DNA of 64,000 nt from Bactericera cockerelli (GCA_024516035.1 CM044964.1:8749736-8813735), one strand, 5' to 3'. Shown: positions 1 to 10,931, counted from the first letter of the stretch. Numbers and translations: made by a program. Notes: generated by a model not told the origin, from the letters alone.

Positions 1-110
1 CGAACTTGAAGAAAGTCTTGGAAAACTAGGAAAATTGTCATGAAAACTAAATTGAAAATCAAAACATTTGAGCATGAGCGCATTATTTAAATTTTCCTAA
101 TCAGCTGATT

Positions 111-124
111 GTTGCCATGGCAAC
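111..124. promoter_or_regulatory. Perfect palindromic RFX X-box-like motif
   Basis: GTTGCCATGGCAAC is an exact palindrome matching the RFX X-box consensus. No gene is visible nearby in the window, so function is speculative. Confidence 0.3.
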
Positions 125-584
125 CCGAGAAGCGTTCATAATTTCAACCGGTGCTATGAACGTTCAAAAAACTCTATCAATCAACCATTCAACTGTGAGT
201 GGTTAGCGCGCTGGGTCAGAGTTCGATTACTTGTCAAGACAATTTTTGCCGAGTTTTGAAAGCTGTGTCAACCTCAGACCGCCATAATGATTAATGTATT
301 CAATGATAAATGGCAAATGTATCATGTGATCATCACACTACTTTCCTCATTATCTGAATAGATGTCGAATTTCGCCATAATAATATAGATATTTGTAAGT
401 GCTCTTTTTTCCACAATTATACCTATTCACGTAACTTTGATTGGGTATTTCGATCAAATTAAACAGTCATAAGAGTGCGTTGTTCGTGAATCATCAGAGT
501 TGAAAAAGAGATTTGGGCCTTTTGAGAGTGAAAGTGGTTTCTGACTGGAGAAAAGAAATATTTCTTTCCTCCGAGGGTTTACTC

Positions 585-770
585 GAATCTTTATTAGGTA
601 AAGACCATGTACAATAATTATTACAGTACAATACAATGAAATTTTAAAGAAAACAAGATTACTCAAAGAACAAGAAAAAAAAAAAAGAATAAAGCTAATG
701 CCCTACTTAACGTTAAAGGGCGGGGTTATTGCCTGTGGCAATCTCTTCCACCCAACCCTTAGGAGTTCGG
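585..770 (-). repeat. LINE-type 3' tail fragment
   Basis: It contains the conserved tail block (plus sense GGGTTGGGTGGAAGAGATTG, then a CCATAGGCAAT hairpin and CCCCGCCCTTT), here on the minus strand. The same block ends in AAT-type repeats at many sites in the window. It is likely the 3' end of a LINE family whose body is not present here. Confidence 0.6.
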
Positions 771-802
771 TGTAATCAACGTGGCATTAAAAAAAGAAGA
801 AA

Positions 803-1110
803 AAGATGAGTGTTTCACAGCCTTTTTTATTTCGTGGCCATGAAACAGGAGCTACTCTAGACGCTTGTGGTCTGTGTTGTAGTCTGCCCATTCCGTAGTA
901 TGCCTCCCCTCTGATGGGCAAGAAGTGACACAGTATTTCCCATTTAGGTGCTGGGTCAACACGAGCGCACCGGAAGGTATCCCTTATAAACAATAACTGC
1001 AACCAAGTTTTGAATACAAATTTTTGTCGGCGCGGGGGTTCGAACCCGGGACCTTCTGCATGGCAAGCGAGTGCTTAGCTAGTGAGCTATTAGTGGGATC
1101 GACGCTACCG
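803..1110 (-). mobile_element. tRNA-derived SINE, family S3
   Basis: Minus-strand copy: tRNA-like head with B box GGTTCGAACCCCCGCGCC near 1030-1070, then a long body ending in GGCTGTGAAACACTCATC and a short A-rich tail at the left. Related copies lie near 11158, 38434, 38890, 42943, 51626 and 52080. Confidence 0.8.
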
Positions 1111-1350
1111 TGACGTAGGCATCTAACATTCTTCGGTAGGTTCCACCACGCAAACCTATCGTCACAAACTTGCTTGAAGGGTGCTCCCCCCTATTAGTGC
1201 CAGTGATAGGATACGATCACGTCATCTCATCACCAGAGCAACAAGCTGGTAACTTGTGGTATATACACCCGCGGGTGAGAATGAGTCGTATAAGAAAAAG
1301 AATCGAATCTCTAGTTCAGTTGGTTCAGTTCTTCGAGTCAATGTGCAATT

Positions 1351-1578
1351 GTGCACTGCATGGTAGTCAAATGGTAAACGTGGTATAGTCTGGTAATCCA
1401 GGTAGCGTATAGGGATCCGTTGGTTTGAATCCCAGTGCATGAATTTTTGTTCATTTATTTGAGTTTGTGACCATATAATAGTAAGACTCCATGGGTTAGG
1501 TGGTAGAAAATGCATTTTGAGCATTAACCTGGCCTGGTGGTTACCTTCCACTAAAGAGTGTTATTATTATTTTTATTA
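1351..1578 (+). mobile_element. tRNA-derived SINE, family S1
   Basis: The head resembles a tRNA with A box GGTAGTCAAATGG and a B box near 1420-1432; the body carries GAGTTTGTGACCA and the 3' block ACCTTCCACTAAAGAGTG before a TTA-repeat tail. The head is diverged. Confidence 0.8.
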
Positions 1579-1699
1579 GAGAGAATCAAGTCATGTGACG
1601 GGTTATTGGTTGTACTTAGCATTGTCACTATTGGACTCGTGACTTTAACTGGCTAATTCTAATTTTTAGCCATTTGATTGCGTGTAAAGTTCTATGTAA

Positions 1700-1872
1700 A
1701 GCATAAAGTTATATGCTAATGCCAACGGCATTCGGAAGAGAATGCGTTGGCATTAGCACCGCCCTTGATCAAGTTTGTTTTCTTAATTTTATTATCTATG
1801 TATGTATATATTCTATGTCATTATTTTGTAAATAAAACTTGATCTAACTTGTTTAATAATAATAATAATAAA
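1700..1872 (+). repeat. LINE-type 3' tail with AAT repeat
   Basis: The block GGAAGAGAATGC...CACCGCCCTTGATCAAG followed by ATAAAACTTGATC and an AATAAT run. A related copy lies inverted at 4603-4716. A hairpin (TGCTAATGCCAACG paired with CGTTGGCATTAGCA) is present. Confidence 0.6.
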
Positions 1873-2965
1873 GTTGCTTTCATTATTGAATCTGTTCATT
1901 AACAATTTATTATTATTCCAATGGGGCATGAGAGGATTAGGTAATAGTAATAAAATAATAACGCCTTATTTAAACTGCCCGATATATTAAAGTCCCTTTA
2001 TTTCAGCAGTAAGCACAAGTGAGACAAAATGTTGCTCCCACTGGGATTCATGGAGAATCGACTCTTTAGTTATAGTTCATCCGTAAGTTCTAGCTCAGTC
2101 TTACAACTCATGATTCACGTAGAATCAGAGAATCGTTAGATTCATTCGTCATAGTCATTTGCGTATTATCATAATATTTTTTTTTTTGGAAAAGTTAAGT
2201 TTAGGGTTATTATCACTATTCAACAGTTTATTCTCATTCTGTTTGGTTTATCAGTAATCAGTAACCTATCAGACAGCGACATGTTAAACCAGAAGTGTGA
2301 AGCAACAAAATAATTCTTTTAATATTTTATTTTTTTATTAAAAATATTTAAAGTATCGTAAAATTATTATTATTGTTTGAAATAATTAACAGTTAAAGAA
2401 GTATAATTTTATTACGTGAATTAATTTTATTTTAAGATTTTTTGCACATGAAAATTTGTGTAGTGTTCAATCTTAAAAAATAATACTTAATTTAATTAAT
2501 TAACGAAAAAAAACGTAGGTATTTCCGACAGATTTTTTTTCAAATTTATTTTAATTCATCGATATTTTTTTTCAATAATAAATTTCGCTTATTAGTTGAA
2601 TTTGGCGAATTAATTCAATTAACATCAGCAATCCTTTATAAAGACCATTGAACCTTTGCGTTTTATCAGCGGAGGTGTCGGTATTTAAATTTAATTGCCA
2701 AAATTAAAAGAGTCAAATTATTTATTCAAATGTGTAATCGGTGAACCTGATTGTTTAGATGCCCTTGAAGGTGCTGGTAAATTAAAATTACTGCAATATC
2801 AGGAATTTTTGTGTTTTGGTGACCCATCGAACGTTCTTAGTTCTTATCGCGCAGTGACCTGTTTCATTTGATCGGAGAGAAACGATTCTATTTTACGTTT
2901 TAGGGGTAAGTGCTCTTTGCTTATTTTTGAAAGGGTAATTACCTAAGTTATCTGATGTTAGTCAG
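1873..2965. other. AT-rich stretch without recognisable features
   Basis: No long frame, SINE or inverted-repeat element is seen. It has poly-T and poly-A runs and a GGGTAAGT donor-like word near 2903, which means little on its own. Confidence 0.5.
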
Positions 2966-3290
2966 GTGATCTGGTGGTCAATTGGTTAACGCGCTACTCT
3001 AGTGATCCACAGGTAGCGGAGAGATCCGTTGTTGTAGAGGTACGAGTAGAAGTAAACGCTTTATTGATTATTTTTTTACATAAATCACAAAGGGTGGGAT
3101 TATTGCCTGAGGCAATCTCTACCATCCAACCCTTTAGTTGGTTCGAATCCCACCCAGTGCATGAATTTTTCCTCATTAATTCGAGTTTGTGTCCACATAA
3201 ATAAGACTCTGAGGGTTAGGTGTTAGAAAATGCTTTTGAGCATCACCCTCGACTTTTGGTTACCTTCCACTAAAGAGTGTTATTATTATG
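2966..3290 (+). mobile_element. SINE S1 split by a nested LINE-tail insertion
   Basis: The S1 head starts at 2966 and the body resumes at 3137 with GGTTCGAATCCCACC. Between A and B boxes lies a minus-strand LINE-tail fragment (3035-3136) with the TTGCCTGAGGCAA hairpin. The nesting order shows the LINE tail is the younger insertion. Confidence 0.8.
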
Positions 3291-3710
3291 ATAAGTATTA
3301 TCATATGGCTTGCAAGTCCTGGTCAAATTTTCACCATCAAAATTTTAAGTATATAAATTTAAAAAGAATGTAAAATGATCCAGACTCTCAAAGACATTGC
3401 AAGAGATAGATATTAGATACAGGTATTCTACGGATCAAGAGAAGATGTATTGAAACTACTAGAGATCCAGATGTATTTTATACCTAATATCCAAACGTAG
3501 AAGAGAATTTTTACTATCAAGCACGTCACTGTTGATATTTTAAAGAAAAGGCAATTGAATTTGCGAAATAATTAATAATTATAAAAAATATTATGATAAG
3601 TGGTACCAATCGGTTTGATGGCAGAGTATAATCTCTGTAGCACGATTTTACAGAGCACTGTAAAGGCCATCGACGTATTGTCCTTATTTTTTTTTTTTTT
3701 TTTTTCAATT

Positions 3711-3931
3711 TGGGTTTAACGTCGCTTTTAACTGTACGATCATATCACGACGGGGGTGTCATGTCACCCTCCAATCGCAGGAAACTCACAAACCGGCTAC
3801 CCATATTATCCTTACCCTGGCCTGGTTGGGCCGGAATGACAGCATCACAAGTCTTCACCTCGCTGGACGTTGCTTAACTTCGGTGGTCCTACTAGACCCG
3901 GTGTTTCCAACGTGCCATCGACGCTGGCATG
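3711..3931 (-). mobile_element. 5S rRNA-derived SINE, family S5
   Basis: On the minus strand the 5' end (right side) reads like 5S rRNA: GCC..CGATGGCACGTTG, ACCGAAGTTAAGCAACGTCC (box A region) and GCGAGGTGAAGACTT. The body with GGCTGG...GAGGGTGACA and the GAAAGCGACGTTAAAC 3' end follow leftward. The box C region is lost here. Confidence 0.8.
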
Positions 3932-4204
3932 TTCTTATTACATAACAGGTACTAGGAGGTTCTTAGGGAAAGGTTTGTTTGACCAATTTATTAATAGCAC
4001 CCAGCTGTAAATCTGGTAGCATAAATAAGGAACTAAATGCTTACAAACAACTTCAAGTCAACCTAAGATACCTACTTGAGACCTATCTGAGACTGATTAT
4101 AGCCTTCGGCAAAACAAGTAGTTATTATGTTTGTAAACAAATTTCATATGACGCTGGTGTTGGCAGATACGAACAACTTATGCACCTATAAATTTAACCT
4201 AATA

Positions 4205-4293
4205 ATACATTGTCATTGAGCTCACGGTTATTTCACTGGATTTCCATTCGGAAGGTCCGGGTTCGAACCCAAAGCCGAAAAAAAAAAAAAAAT
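4205..4293 (+). mobile_element. Short tRNA-derived SINE, family S7
   Basis: tRNA-like head with B box GGGTTCGAACCC directly followed by a poly(A) run. A second copy lies at 4506-4598. Confidence 0.6.
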
Positions 4294-4505
4294 TGTTCAC
4301 ACGCGGATACGTTAATTTTTTTTTAAAATTTTTCATTTATTTATTACAATCATAATATGATACAGATTTTAAAATGATTTAATGGTACCTTCTCAAAGAT
4401 AAAAAAAACTGTATTGAGAAATATTTTTTTTTCCATTAAGGCGCTTTAACCTGTTTTTTGCAAGTCGTTCGCGCCGTCGAAACTACCTAATGATAAATTA
4501 TTATT

Positions 4506-4598
4506 GAGTGATTGAGTTCACGATTAGCTCAATGGTAAGATACTGTGGTTTTCCATGCGGAAGGTCCTGAGTTCGAACTCGAGCGAAAAAAAAAATTG
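4506..4598 (+). mobile_element. Short tRNA-derived SINE, family S7
   Basis: A box TTAGCTCAATGGTAAGA, B box GAGTTCGAACTCG, then poly(A). It is too diverged in the anticodon region to be a working tRNA gene. Confidence 0.65.
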
Positions 4599-4602
4599 TA
4601 CA

Positions 4603-4716
4603 AAATTAGATCAAGTTTTATTTACATAGAATAAATATACATACATGGAAATTGACATTAATAAAACAAAACTTGATCAAAGGCGGTGCTAATGCCAACG
4701 ACATTCTCTTCCGTTC
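4603..4716 (-). repeat. LINE-type 3' tail fragment
   Basis: Inverted relative of 1725-1850, sharing GATCAAG...GGCGGTGCTAATGCCAACG. Confidence 0.55.
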
Positions 4717-6005
4717 TCTAGATGTACAATAAGAATAATTTTCATCAGTCAATTTTTAAGTGGCGGGAAAAAACGGCATGTTAACAAATTTTCCGGTAGC
4801 GAAACACGGGTTAAACAGCTCGTTGGCATACAACACAATATAGGAAATGATTAAAGATAGGTTAGGTACATAGGTCCATGTTGGTGAACCATTTCAAAAT
4901 GAGCTATCTGGAAAATTGTTCGGAGAAATTGTATAGAGGTTGTCGCGATATGCGGATATTATATGTAGGTAGGGTTCATAATGTCGTATGTCCATCAGTC
5001 CGTATAGCATACATAAACTGCTGTAAAATCTTATCGGAATGACATCATCAACCTTCTCAGTTCAATACATTCAAGGCTCAAGATACGTGGAATACGGGGT
5101 CGAATAGAATAACCATGTCCAAGTAACAGTTAAAGCCAGATATGTATAAGAGAACACTTTTCAGGAAAAACAGCCTCTTAAAAAGAAAAACCTGGAGAGG
5201 GCCAAAAAAAATATCAGATTTTTTTTTAATCTCTCGAGTAGGTAGGTACTCTTTTGTATATCCAGGTTTGCATGACTGTACCTTATATTAACATCAAATA
5301 CCTCATTGATGGAATACTTTTCAACGCAATCTAAAAAAATCTGGTGTAAAAATCACACGACTTTCCTTTTCCCCAAAAAGATGAAGTTGTGAGACCCCTA
5401 TTCAGATTGCAAGTAGGTACCTATACTTAGGGCCAGATTATGAAACAGGATTAAAGTTAAGCTAAGACAGGCAAGATCTGAGCTTCAACTTATCACATCA
5501 CACTATAGCCCGAGTTAAGGGATAGTGTCCTCTTAACTTAACTCTATAATCATTTTTTTAAATTCGTCCTTTAGTAGGTACCTAATTCCTGAATTTAGGT
5601 TGCTTTATACAACGTAATAACGTATTCGAATCAAATCCATTCTTGAAGTTGCTGTGCATCCATGAAAACCCGATTAACTGGCCAGACATAAATGAACTAA
5701 TATTAATTTAACCTTATTTACCTAAGTAAAATAAAATGTTATAAATACCTAGGTACTCAAAGAGGTAGGACAGGTTATGAAAGAGAATAGGTATAGGTGT
5801 CTAGAACTCCAGAGGAGTTGAGATAGACGTTATCTTATCAGTTAAACAAATATGAGTGTATCTAAGGACCGCATATTTGTATAGATACGTATACTTTTTA
5901 CGTATAATTTCTTTTTCTTTCTATACCTACACCTATTTATTTTATTATAATGTACAATTTCTCATAGATATAGGGACCGCAGGCCGCAGGCATTCCAGGT
6001 AAATA
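4717..6005. other. Unique AT-rich stretch, nothing recognised
   Basis: Scattered GTAGGTACCT words of the kind common in insect genomes; no coding frame or repeat family of this window. Confidence 0.5.
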
Positions 6006-6011
6006 ATAATT

Positions 6012-6142
6012 GATCACATTCAAGATATTGTCGTTGGAATAATGATCACACTCAAGATATTGTCGTTAGAATAATGATCACACTCAAGATATTGTCGTTG
6101 GAATAATGATCACTGATCACACTCAAGAATTTGTCGTTGAAT
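6012..6142. repeat. 32-bp tandem repeat, about four units
   Basis: Units begin GATCACACTCAAG at 6012, 6044, 6076 and 6108/6115 and contain ATATTGTCGTTGGAATAAT. The last unit has a short internal duplication of GATCACT. Confidence 0.85.
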
Positions 6143-6224
6143 ACTTTTCATCAACAGCGACTAAATTTTGAGAATTATTTATTTGAGTCCATTGATTTTT
6201 TTTGTTTTGTTTTTGTTTTTTTTT

Positions 6225-6475
6225 GGTTTAACAACCTTTTTAACTGCAAGGTCATTCTATCGACGGATGTTTATTTTCTCTCCATTCGATGAAAACTCAC
6301 AAACCAGCTACTCAGACTGACCTCACCTAGCCTGAGTGGGGCTGGGAATGGTCATCATCACGAGTCACGAAGGTTCAAATTTGAATGGTCACCTATCCAG
6401 GTCCTAACTTCGGTGGATGTTGCTTAACTTCAGTGATAGAATGAGAACTGGTGTATTTAACGTGCCATCATGAAA
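6225..6475 (-). mobile_element. 5S rRNA-derived SINE, family S5
   Basis: Minus-strand copy with GTTAAGCAACATCCACCG and GGATAGGTGACC, a recognisable 5S box C region, then the shared core leftward. It is diverged. Confidence 0.75.
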
Positions 6476-6522
6476 ACTTCCTCGACTGTTTTCACAGAAT
6501 CTCAGTAATCCGCGAGGCTGAG

Positions 6523-6715
6523 TCCTGAGTGGGGTAGCGCACAAAGCTTGCACTCATGGTGACCTCAATTCGAATCCCAGCGAAGTCGGAATTTTTTCTG
6601 CTCTGTGTACTAGTTGTTCTGAGACTAGTCATATTCCTCGTGAGGAAAAATGAGTGGTTGCTTTGATGTCAGTTGCGACCAGTGGCAAAATTATGGTCAA
6701 ATGTGTGGTCTACGG
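6523..6715 (+). mobile_element. tRNA-derived SINE, family S4
   Basis: The head has A box GTAGCGCACAAAGC and B-box-like ATTCGAATCCCAGCG; the body has TTTTTTCTGCTCTG and CCTCGTGAGGAAAAATGAG, then GACCAGTGGC. Confidence 0.75.
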
Positions 6716-6750
6716 CTGGCCGAGAAATGAGACAAAGTTTAAATGAAAAT

Positions 6751-6892
6751 TTATCATATTTGTGTTTATCAAATTCGTGATTTCACAACTACTCAAACTA
6801 GCTTGACTAAATCTACGCTGAATTTGGGACTTGAACCAAATTCAGTGTAGATTTAGTCCGCTGCCTTATCGATCAAGCTACTGAGGTCGATA
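6751..6892 (-). mobile_element. tRNA-derived SINE, family S2, with rearranged middle
   Basis: Minus-strand copy starting GACCTCAGTAGCTTGATCGAT at the right and ending in the AACACAAATATGATAA tail at the left. The B-box area has been replaced by a 19-bp inverted repeat (6807-6825 with 6838-6856). Confidence 0.75.
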
Positions 6893-6940
6893 GGTATATG
6901 AGACGAAATTATTATTATTATGTAACGCAACTGATTATGA

Positions 6941-7245
6941 AAAGCCTCCGTGGCGTAATGGCAGCCTCCGTGGCGTAATGGCAGCCTCCGTGGCGTAATG
7001 GTTGTGACTACTGCCCGTAGTCCAGAGTTCCCGAGTTCAACTCCCGGCTGGGGCAGACTTTTCGAAGAAAATTCTGTTCCATCCAAACACGTGAGGCTGC
7101 CATTTCCGGCCCTACCCAGGCTGGGTGAGGTTAATGTGGGTAGCTGGTACGATTCCCAGCGAATGGAGGGTAAAACCCCCGTCCTAATCCAGGACGTTAA
7201 ATCAAATAGAATCGTTGGCGTTAGGAAGGGCATCCAGCCATAAAA
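6941..7245 (+). mobile_element. tRNA-headed SINE sharing the 5S-SINE core, family S6
   Basis: The head GCCTCCGTGGCGTAATGG occurs three times in tandem (6943-7000), then a B box GAGTTCAACTCC. From about 7106 the body (CCGGCCCTACCCAGGCTGGG, GAGGTTAATGTGGGTAGC, GCGAATGGAGGGTAAAACCC) matches the S5 core in sense. The 3' end reads GTTAGGAAGGGCATCCAGCC. A second copy lies at 53908-54117. Confidence 0.85.
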
Positions 7246-7339
7246 AAACGTGCTCCACCCTACCAACCTCAACCATGAGGTTGAACAATGCCGACCCCAA
7301 AAGCAACATAAGCTAATATGGGATAAAGGCAAGGGAGAT

Positions 7340-7735
7340 ATATATAACTGATATTCTGTTATTAACTTCTGCTCAGATAGCCACCCCTGATGAAGTTATT
7401 ATTTTGTAACGCCCCTGATATTCTGATGTTATTAACTTCTGCTCAGATAGCCACCCCTGATGAAGTTATTATTTTGTAACGCCCCTGATATTCTGATGTT
7501 ATTAACTTCTGCTCAGATAGCCGGCCCTGATGAAGTTATTATTTTGTAACGCCCCTGATATTCTGATGTTATAAACTTCTGCTCAGATAGCCGGCCCTGA
7601 TATTCTGTTATTAACTTCTGCTCAGATAGCCGCCCCTGATGTAGTTTATTATTATAGTAACGCTCTGATATTCTGATGTTATTAACTTCTGCTCAGATAG
7701 CCGCCCCTGATGAAGTTATTATTATGTAAGAGATG
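7340..7735. repeat. 70-bp minisatellite
   Basis: Units TTATTAACTTCTGCTCAGAT...GATATTCTGATG recur at 70-bp period from about 7359, with shortened units near 7568-7640. The matching array in copy B (39875-40040) is where its contig begins. Confidence 0.9.
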
Positions 7736-8271
7736 ACATAGGATGGCACTCTCGCTCATCACCTCATGGTAGAGGAAATAAATTTAATATTCACTCCTGT
7801 ACTTACTATTAGTGTGAATATTATACTACAGTCGAACCGTGATGTAATAGAACTTAAGGGACCGAGCGAAAGTTCTATAGAAATACTACGTATATTCCAT
7901 CGTATTTATTTTGCAGGAGTTTCTTGAAAATTTTGGGGGGGGGGGGGGTTTGTCCCCAAAACTACCCCCTTCCTCCACCACTGGCCATGCAGTTAATAGC
8001 GGCGATAAAATAAAACCTTGTTGGTTCGTTGTTTTGTAATTTGGTATTTCAATTTTAATGTGAAGATCATCGCGATCAATATTTCACAAAATATCTAAAT
8101 ATCGTGAGTTTATAAACATTTATCTCCTATGGGAACCAATCAGGTAAGAAATATCGAAACGAATCGTGACTCAGAAATTAGGTTTAATGAACTTTTGACG
8201 ATTAAGTTTTGGCGTCATCTTTTTTTTTTTGTCTTCACCAGTGGTCTTCATTAGTTGATTCTTCAATATCA
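7736..8271. other. Non-coding segment shared by copies A and B
   Basis: It matches 40041-40583. It contains a poly-G run (7937-7950, shorter in copy B) followed by CCCCAAAACTACCCCC, which can pair with it. Nothing else recognised. Confidence 0.5.
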
Positions 8272-8480
8272 TCTGCACTGGTAGTCAAGTGGGTAACGCG
8301 TTAGTCTGGTAATCCAAGATCCGTTTGTTCGAATCCCACACAGTGCATGAGTTTTTCCTCATTCATTTGAGTGTGTGACCACATAATAATGAGACTCTGA
8401 GGGTTAGGTGATGGAAAATGATTTGAGCATTCACCTCGCCTGGTGATTTCCTTCTACTAAAGAGTATTAGTATTATTATT
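8272..8480 (+). mobile_element. tRNA-derived SINE, family S1
   Basis: CACTGGTAGTCAAGTGG (A box), TTCGAATCCCACACAGTGCA (B box plus acceptor-like end), body and CTAAAGAGTATTAG tail. The matching copy B element is 40584-40793. Confidence 0.85.
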
Positions 8481-8636
8481 CATGTACATCTAGTACAACT
8501 TCTCACTTTTCTTTTTATACTGATTATACTGATTATTATTATGTATTATTAGCGCAAAATTGAAGAAAGATAATATTGCAATTTTGAAGAGAATACAAAA
8601 AACGCCGATTTTACCTATACACCTATTAGATGTGTG

Positions 8637-8811
<175 letters not shown>

Positions 8812-9243
8812 GTTTTGGAACTATTCAGTCCTGTTTTTGAATGGGAAGATATTGGTCCCTCCTAAATCGTTAGCCGGTTAAGACTCAGACGTTCCTACTA
8901 ATCAGGTTCGAGATTAGGAAATCGACTCACTCAACCCTTTGGGTGGAAGAGACATGAAGGTTGGCACAAATGTTCGTCTTAAAAAAATTGGCTTTATCGG
9001 CATCGACTTTGGCAAAAATGTTCGCCCTAAAAAACATGGTAATTGATTAAGAAAAAAAAAAAAAAAAAAAACGTGTGCATCTGTGATCTGTAGCTGGGAT
9101 CCCACACTTTTTTTGAAAATTTTCTCATTTATTTGAGTTTGTAACCTAATAATAAAAATAAAACTCTGAGGTTTAAGTGATAAAAAGTACAGGAAGAAGA
9201 GATCTGATCCTTCAAGACTCTCCCAGGAGTTTACAAGCGTAAT

Positions 9244-9457
9244 TGTGCACTGGTAGTTAACGCGCTAGTCTGGTAATTCAGGAGCCTAAGGATCCGTAGG
9301 TTTGAATCCCGCCCAGTTCATGAATTTTTCCTCACTCATTTGAGTTTGTAACCTAATAATAATAATAATAAGACTCTGACGGTTGAGTGATAAAATATGC
9401 GCTTTGAGCATTAACATCGCCGGGTGGTTACCTTCCACTAAAGAGTGTTATTATTAT
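9244..9457 (+). mobile_element. tRNA-derived SINE, family S1
   Basis: GTGCACTGGTAGTTAACGCG head with a shortened A-box region, standard S1 body and tail. Copy B counterpart at 41981-42170. Confidence 0.8.
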
Positions 9458-10020
9458 TTCTATCGATGGGTCATCTTTTATACAAATGATATCTACTCTG
9501 AAGAATGTACTAACTTTGTGGACCCTTCTAGCTTTCGGGAAAATTTCTGGCCCTTAATTCGACCCCTCTCCTAGTTAGGTTCCTGATGGTTAACACGTGA
9601 GAAAACATATGTTCGACAAATACCAGGGTAATTAGAATGCATTACATGAATTCTTCAACATGTTATATTAATGTTACGTAAATTATTATTCATCATACTA
9701 TTGTTCTGTGCAGAGTAAATGAAAGGAACATCAATTAGGTACATGATTTTTTTTTTTAAAATGAACCATGAAAAGAAAAAAATAAATAAAAGAAAGTAAT
9801 TAAGATCAAACATGTATAAAAAGAAACATGCAGAAATATGAAAAAAAAAAAAAATTGAAATCGGAGCAATTTTTTTAACAAAAAAGAACACAATAGGTAC
9901 TTCCGATAGTAGAAATTTATCGGAAGTAATTGTAGGATGTATATTTTAGGTAACTATACTCATATACTGTAAACATATTGCTGAAGCCATCCATCCCTTA
10001 TTTGAATTTTAGTATTTTAA

Positions 10021-10931
10021 CCCTTTCAACCCTAATGGGACTATACGTCCCAGAGATAGCTTTTCCTGTTCAAGTGGGATTATATGTCCCAAAACTACTA
10101 ACAGAACACCGGTCTCAGTGTTGTTTGATCACGTATCTTGTTTTCTGTCACGTGACCAAGTTTCATGTTAATACCATGTCTAGTTCTACCTCCAGATCAG
10201 TTTGATTTCAGCAAGTGCACAGAGCAGGTGTGTCGAATCTCAAAATAATTACCCAAGTGCTATTTATTTTCAAATCCGTGGAAGCTAAGTGCAGAAATGC
10301 AGTTATTTAGAGTGCTTATAGTGTTTTATTGTGTTTAGAATAATTTCCAATGTAATATCTATAACCTAGCTCAAGTTGTTCAAGTGAATAGGAGAGGGAC
10401 TTCTTGGTGGGACATATTGTCCCAGTAGTATTTTTTGGAGACCACCTGGGATACTACGACCCAATCGTTGTTCGTGATGGGATTTATTGTCCCATCAGTA
10501 CTTTTTACGCGGGACTATTTGACCCAATAGTAGTTTTTCGTGAAATTATTTTTAGACCAGGAGTTTTTTTTCATGTTATTTTTTTTATTTTCGTTTTGAT
10601 TTTCAAAAAAAAAAAAATTGATACCAAAAATTAGCTTTAAATGTTGTCATTACTATTCTTGAAGCCCAATATACAGGTTTTAAAAATACTAATGGGACAT
10701 AATGTCCCACCAAAGAATACTAATGTGATGTTCTGTCCCACCAAAGAATACGGCTGGGATATAGAGTCCCACGAAAGACTACGGCTGGGACTTATTATCC
10801 CAGCATTTTCCGGAAAAACGGCAAAAGCTAAAATCTTCAAACTTTGTACAGTTCTTATTTATGACCCAATAAATAAGATCCAATGAAGAAAATCATAAAA
10901 TTTATACGCTGCAAAAGTCGGGTTGAAAGGG
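10021..10931. mobile_element. Non-autonomous piggyBac-like element with palindrome array
   Basis: It has perfect 12-bp terminal inverted repeats, CCCTTTCAACCC at 10021-10032 and its complement at 10920-10931. Both ends are flanked by TTAA (10017-10020, 10932-10935). Copy B has the empty site with a single TTAA at 42716-42719. TTAA target duplication and ends starting CCC are hallmarks of the piggyBac superfamily. No transposase frame is present. Ten 17-18 bp near-palindromes (TGGGAC...GTCCCA type) are spread inside. Confidence 0.9.
10036..10802. repeat. Ten near-palindromic TGGGAC-N-GTCCCA motifs
   Basis: Motif starts are 10036, 10075, 10408, 10447, 10478, 10510, 10693, 10724, 10755 and 10786. 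Spacing is about 31 bp within clusters and 39 bp for two pairs. The first motif sits a few bases inside the left terminus, where piggyBac has its subterminal transposase-binding repeat. The role as binding sites is inferred. Confidence 0.8.

Noticed and set aside
6853..7332. 159-codon minus-strand frame
   Set aside because: It is the complement of the S6 SINE and neighbouring repeats and matches no protein family.
7340..7735. CRISPR-like repeat array
   Set aside because: Units are contiguous with no unique spacers and the genome is eukaryotic; it is a minisatellite.
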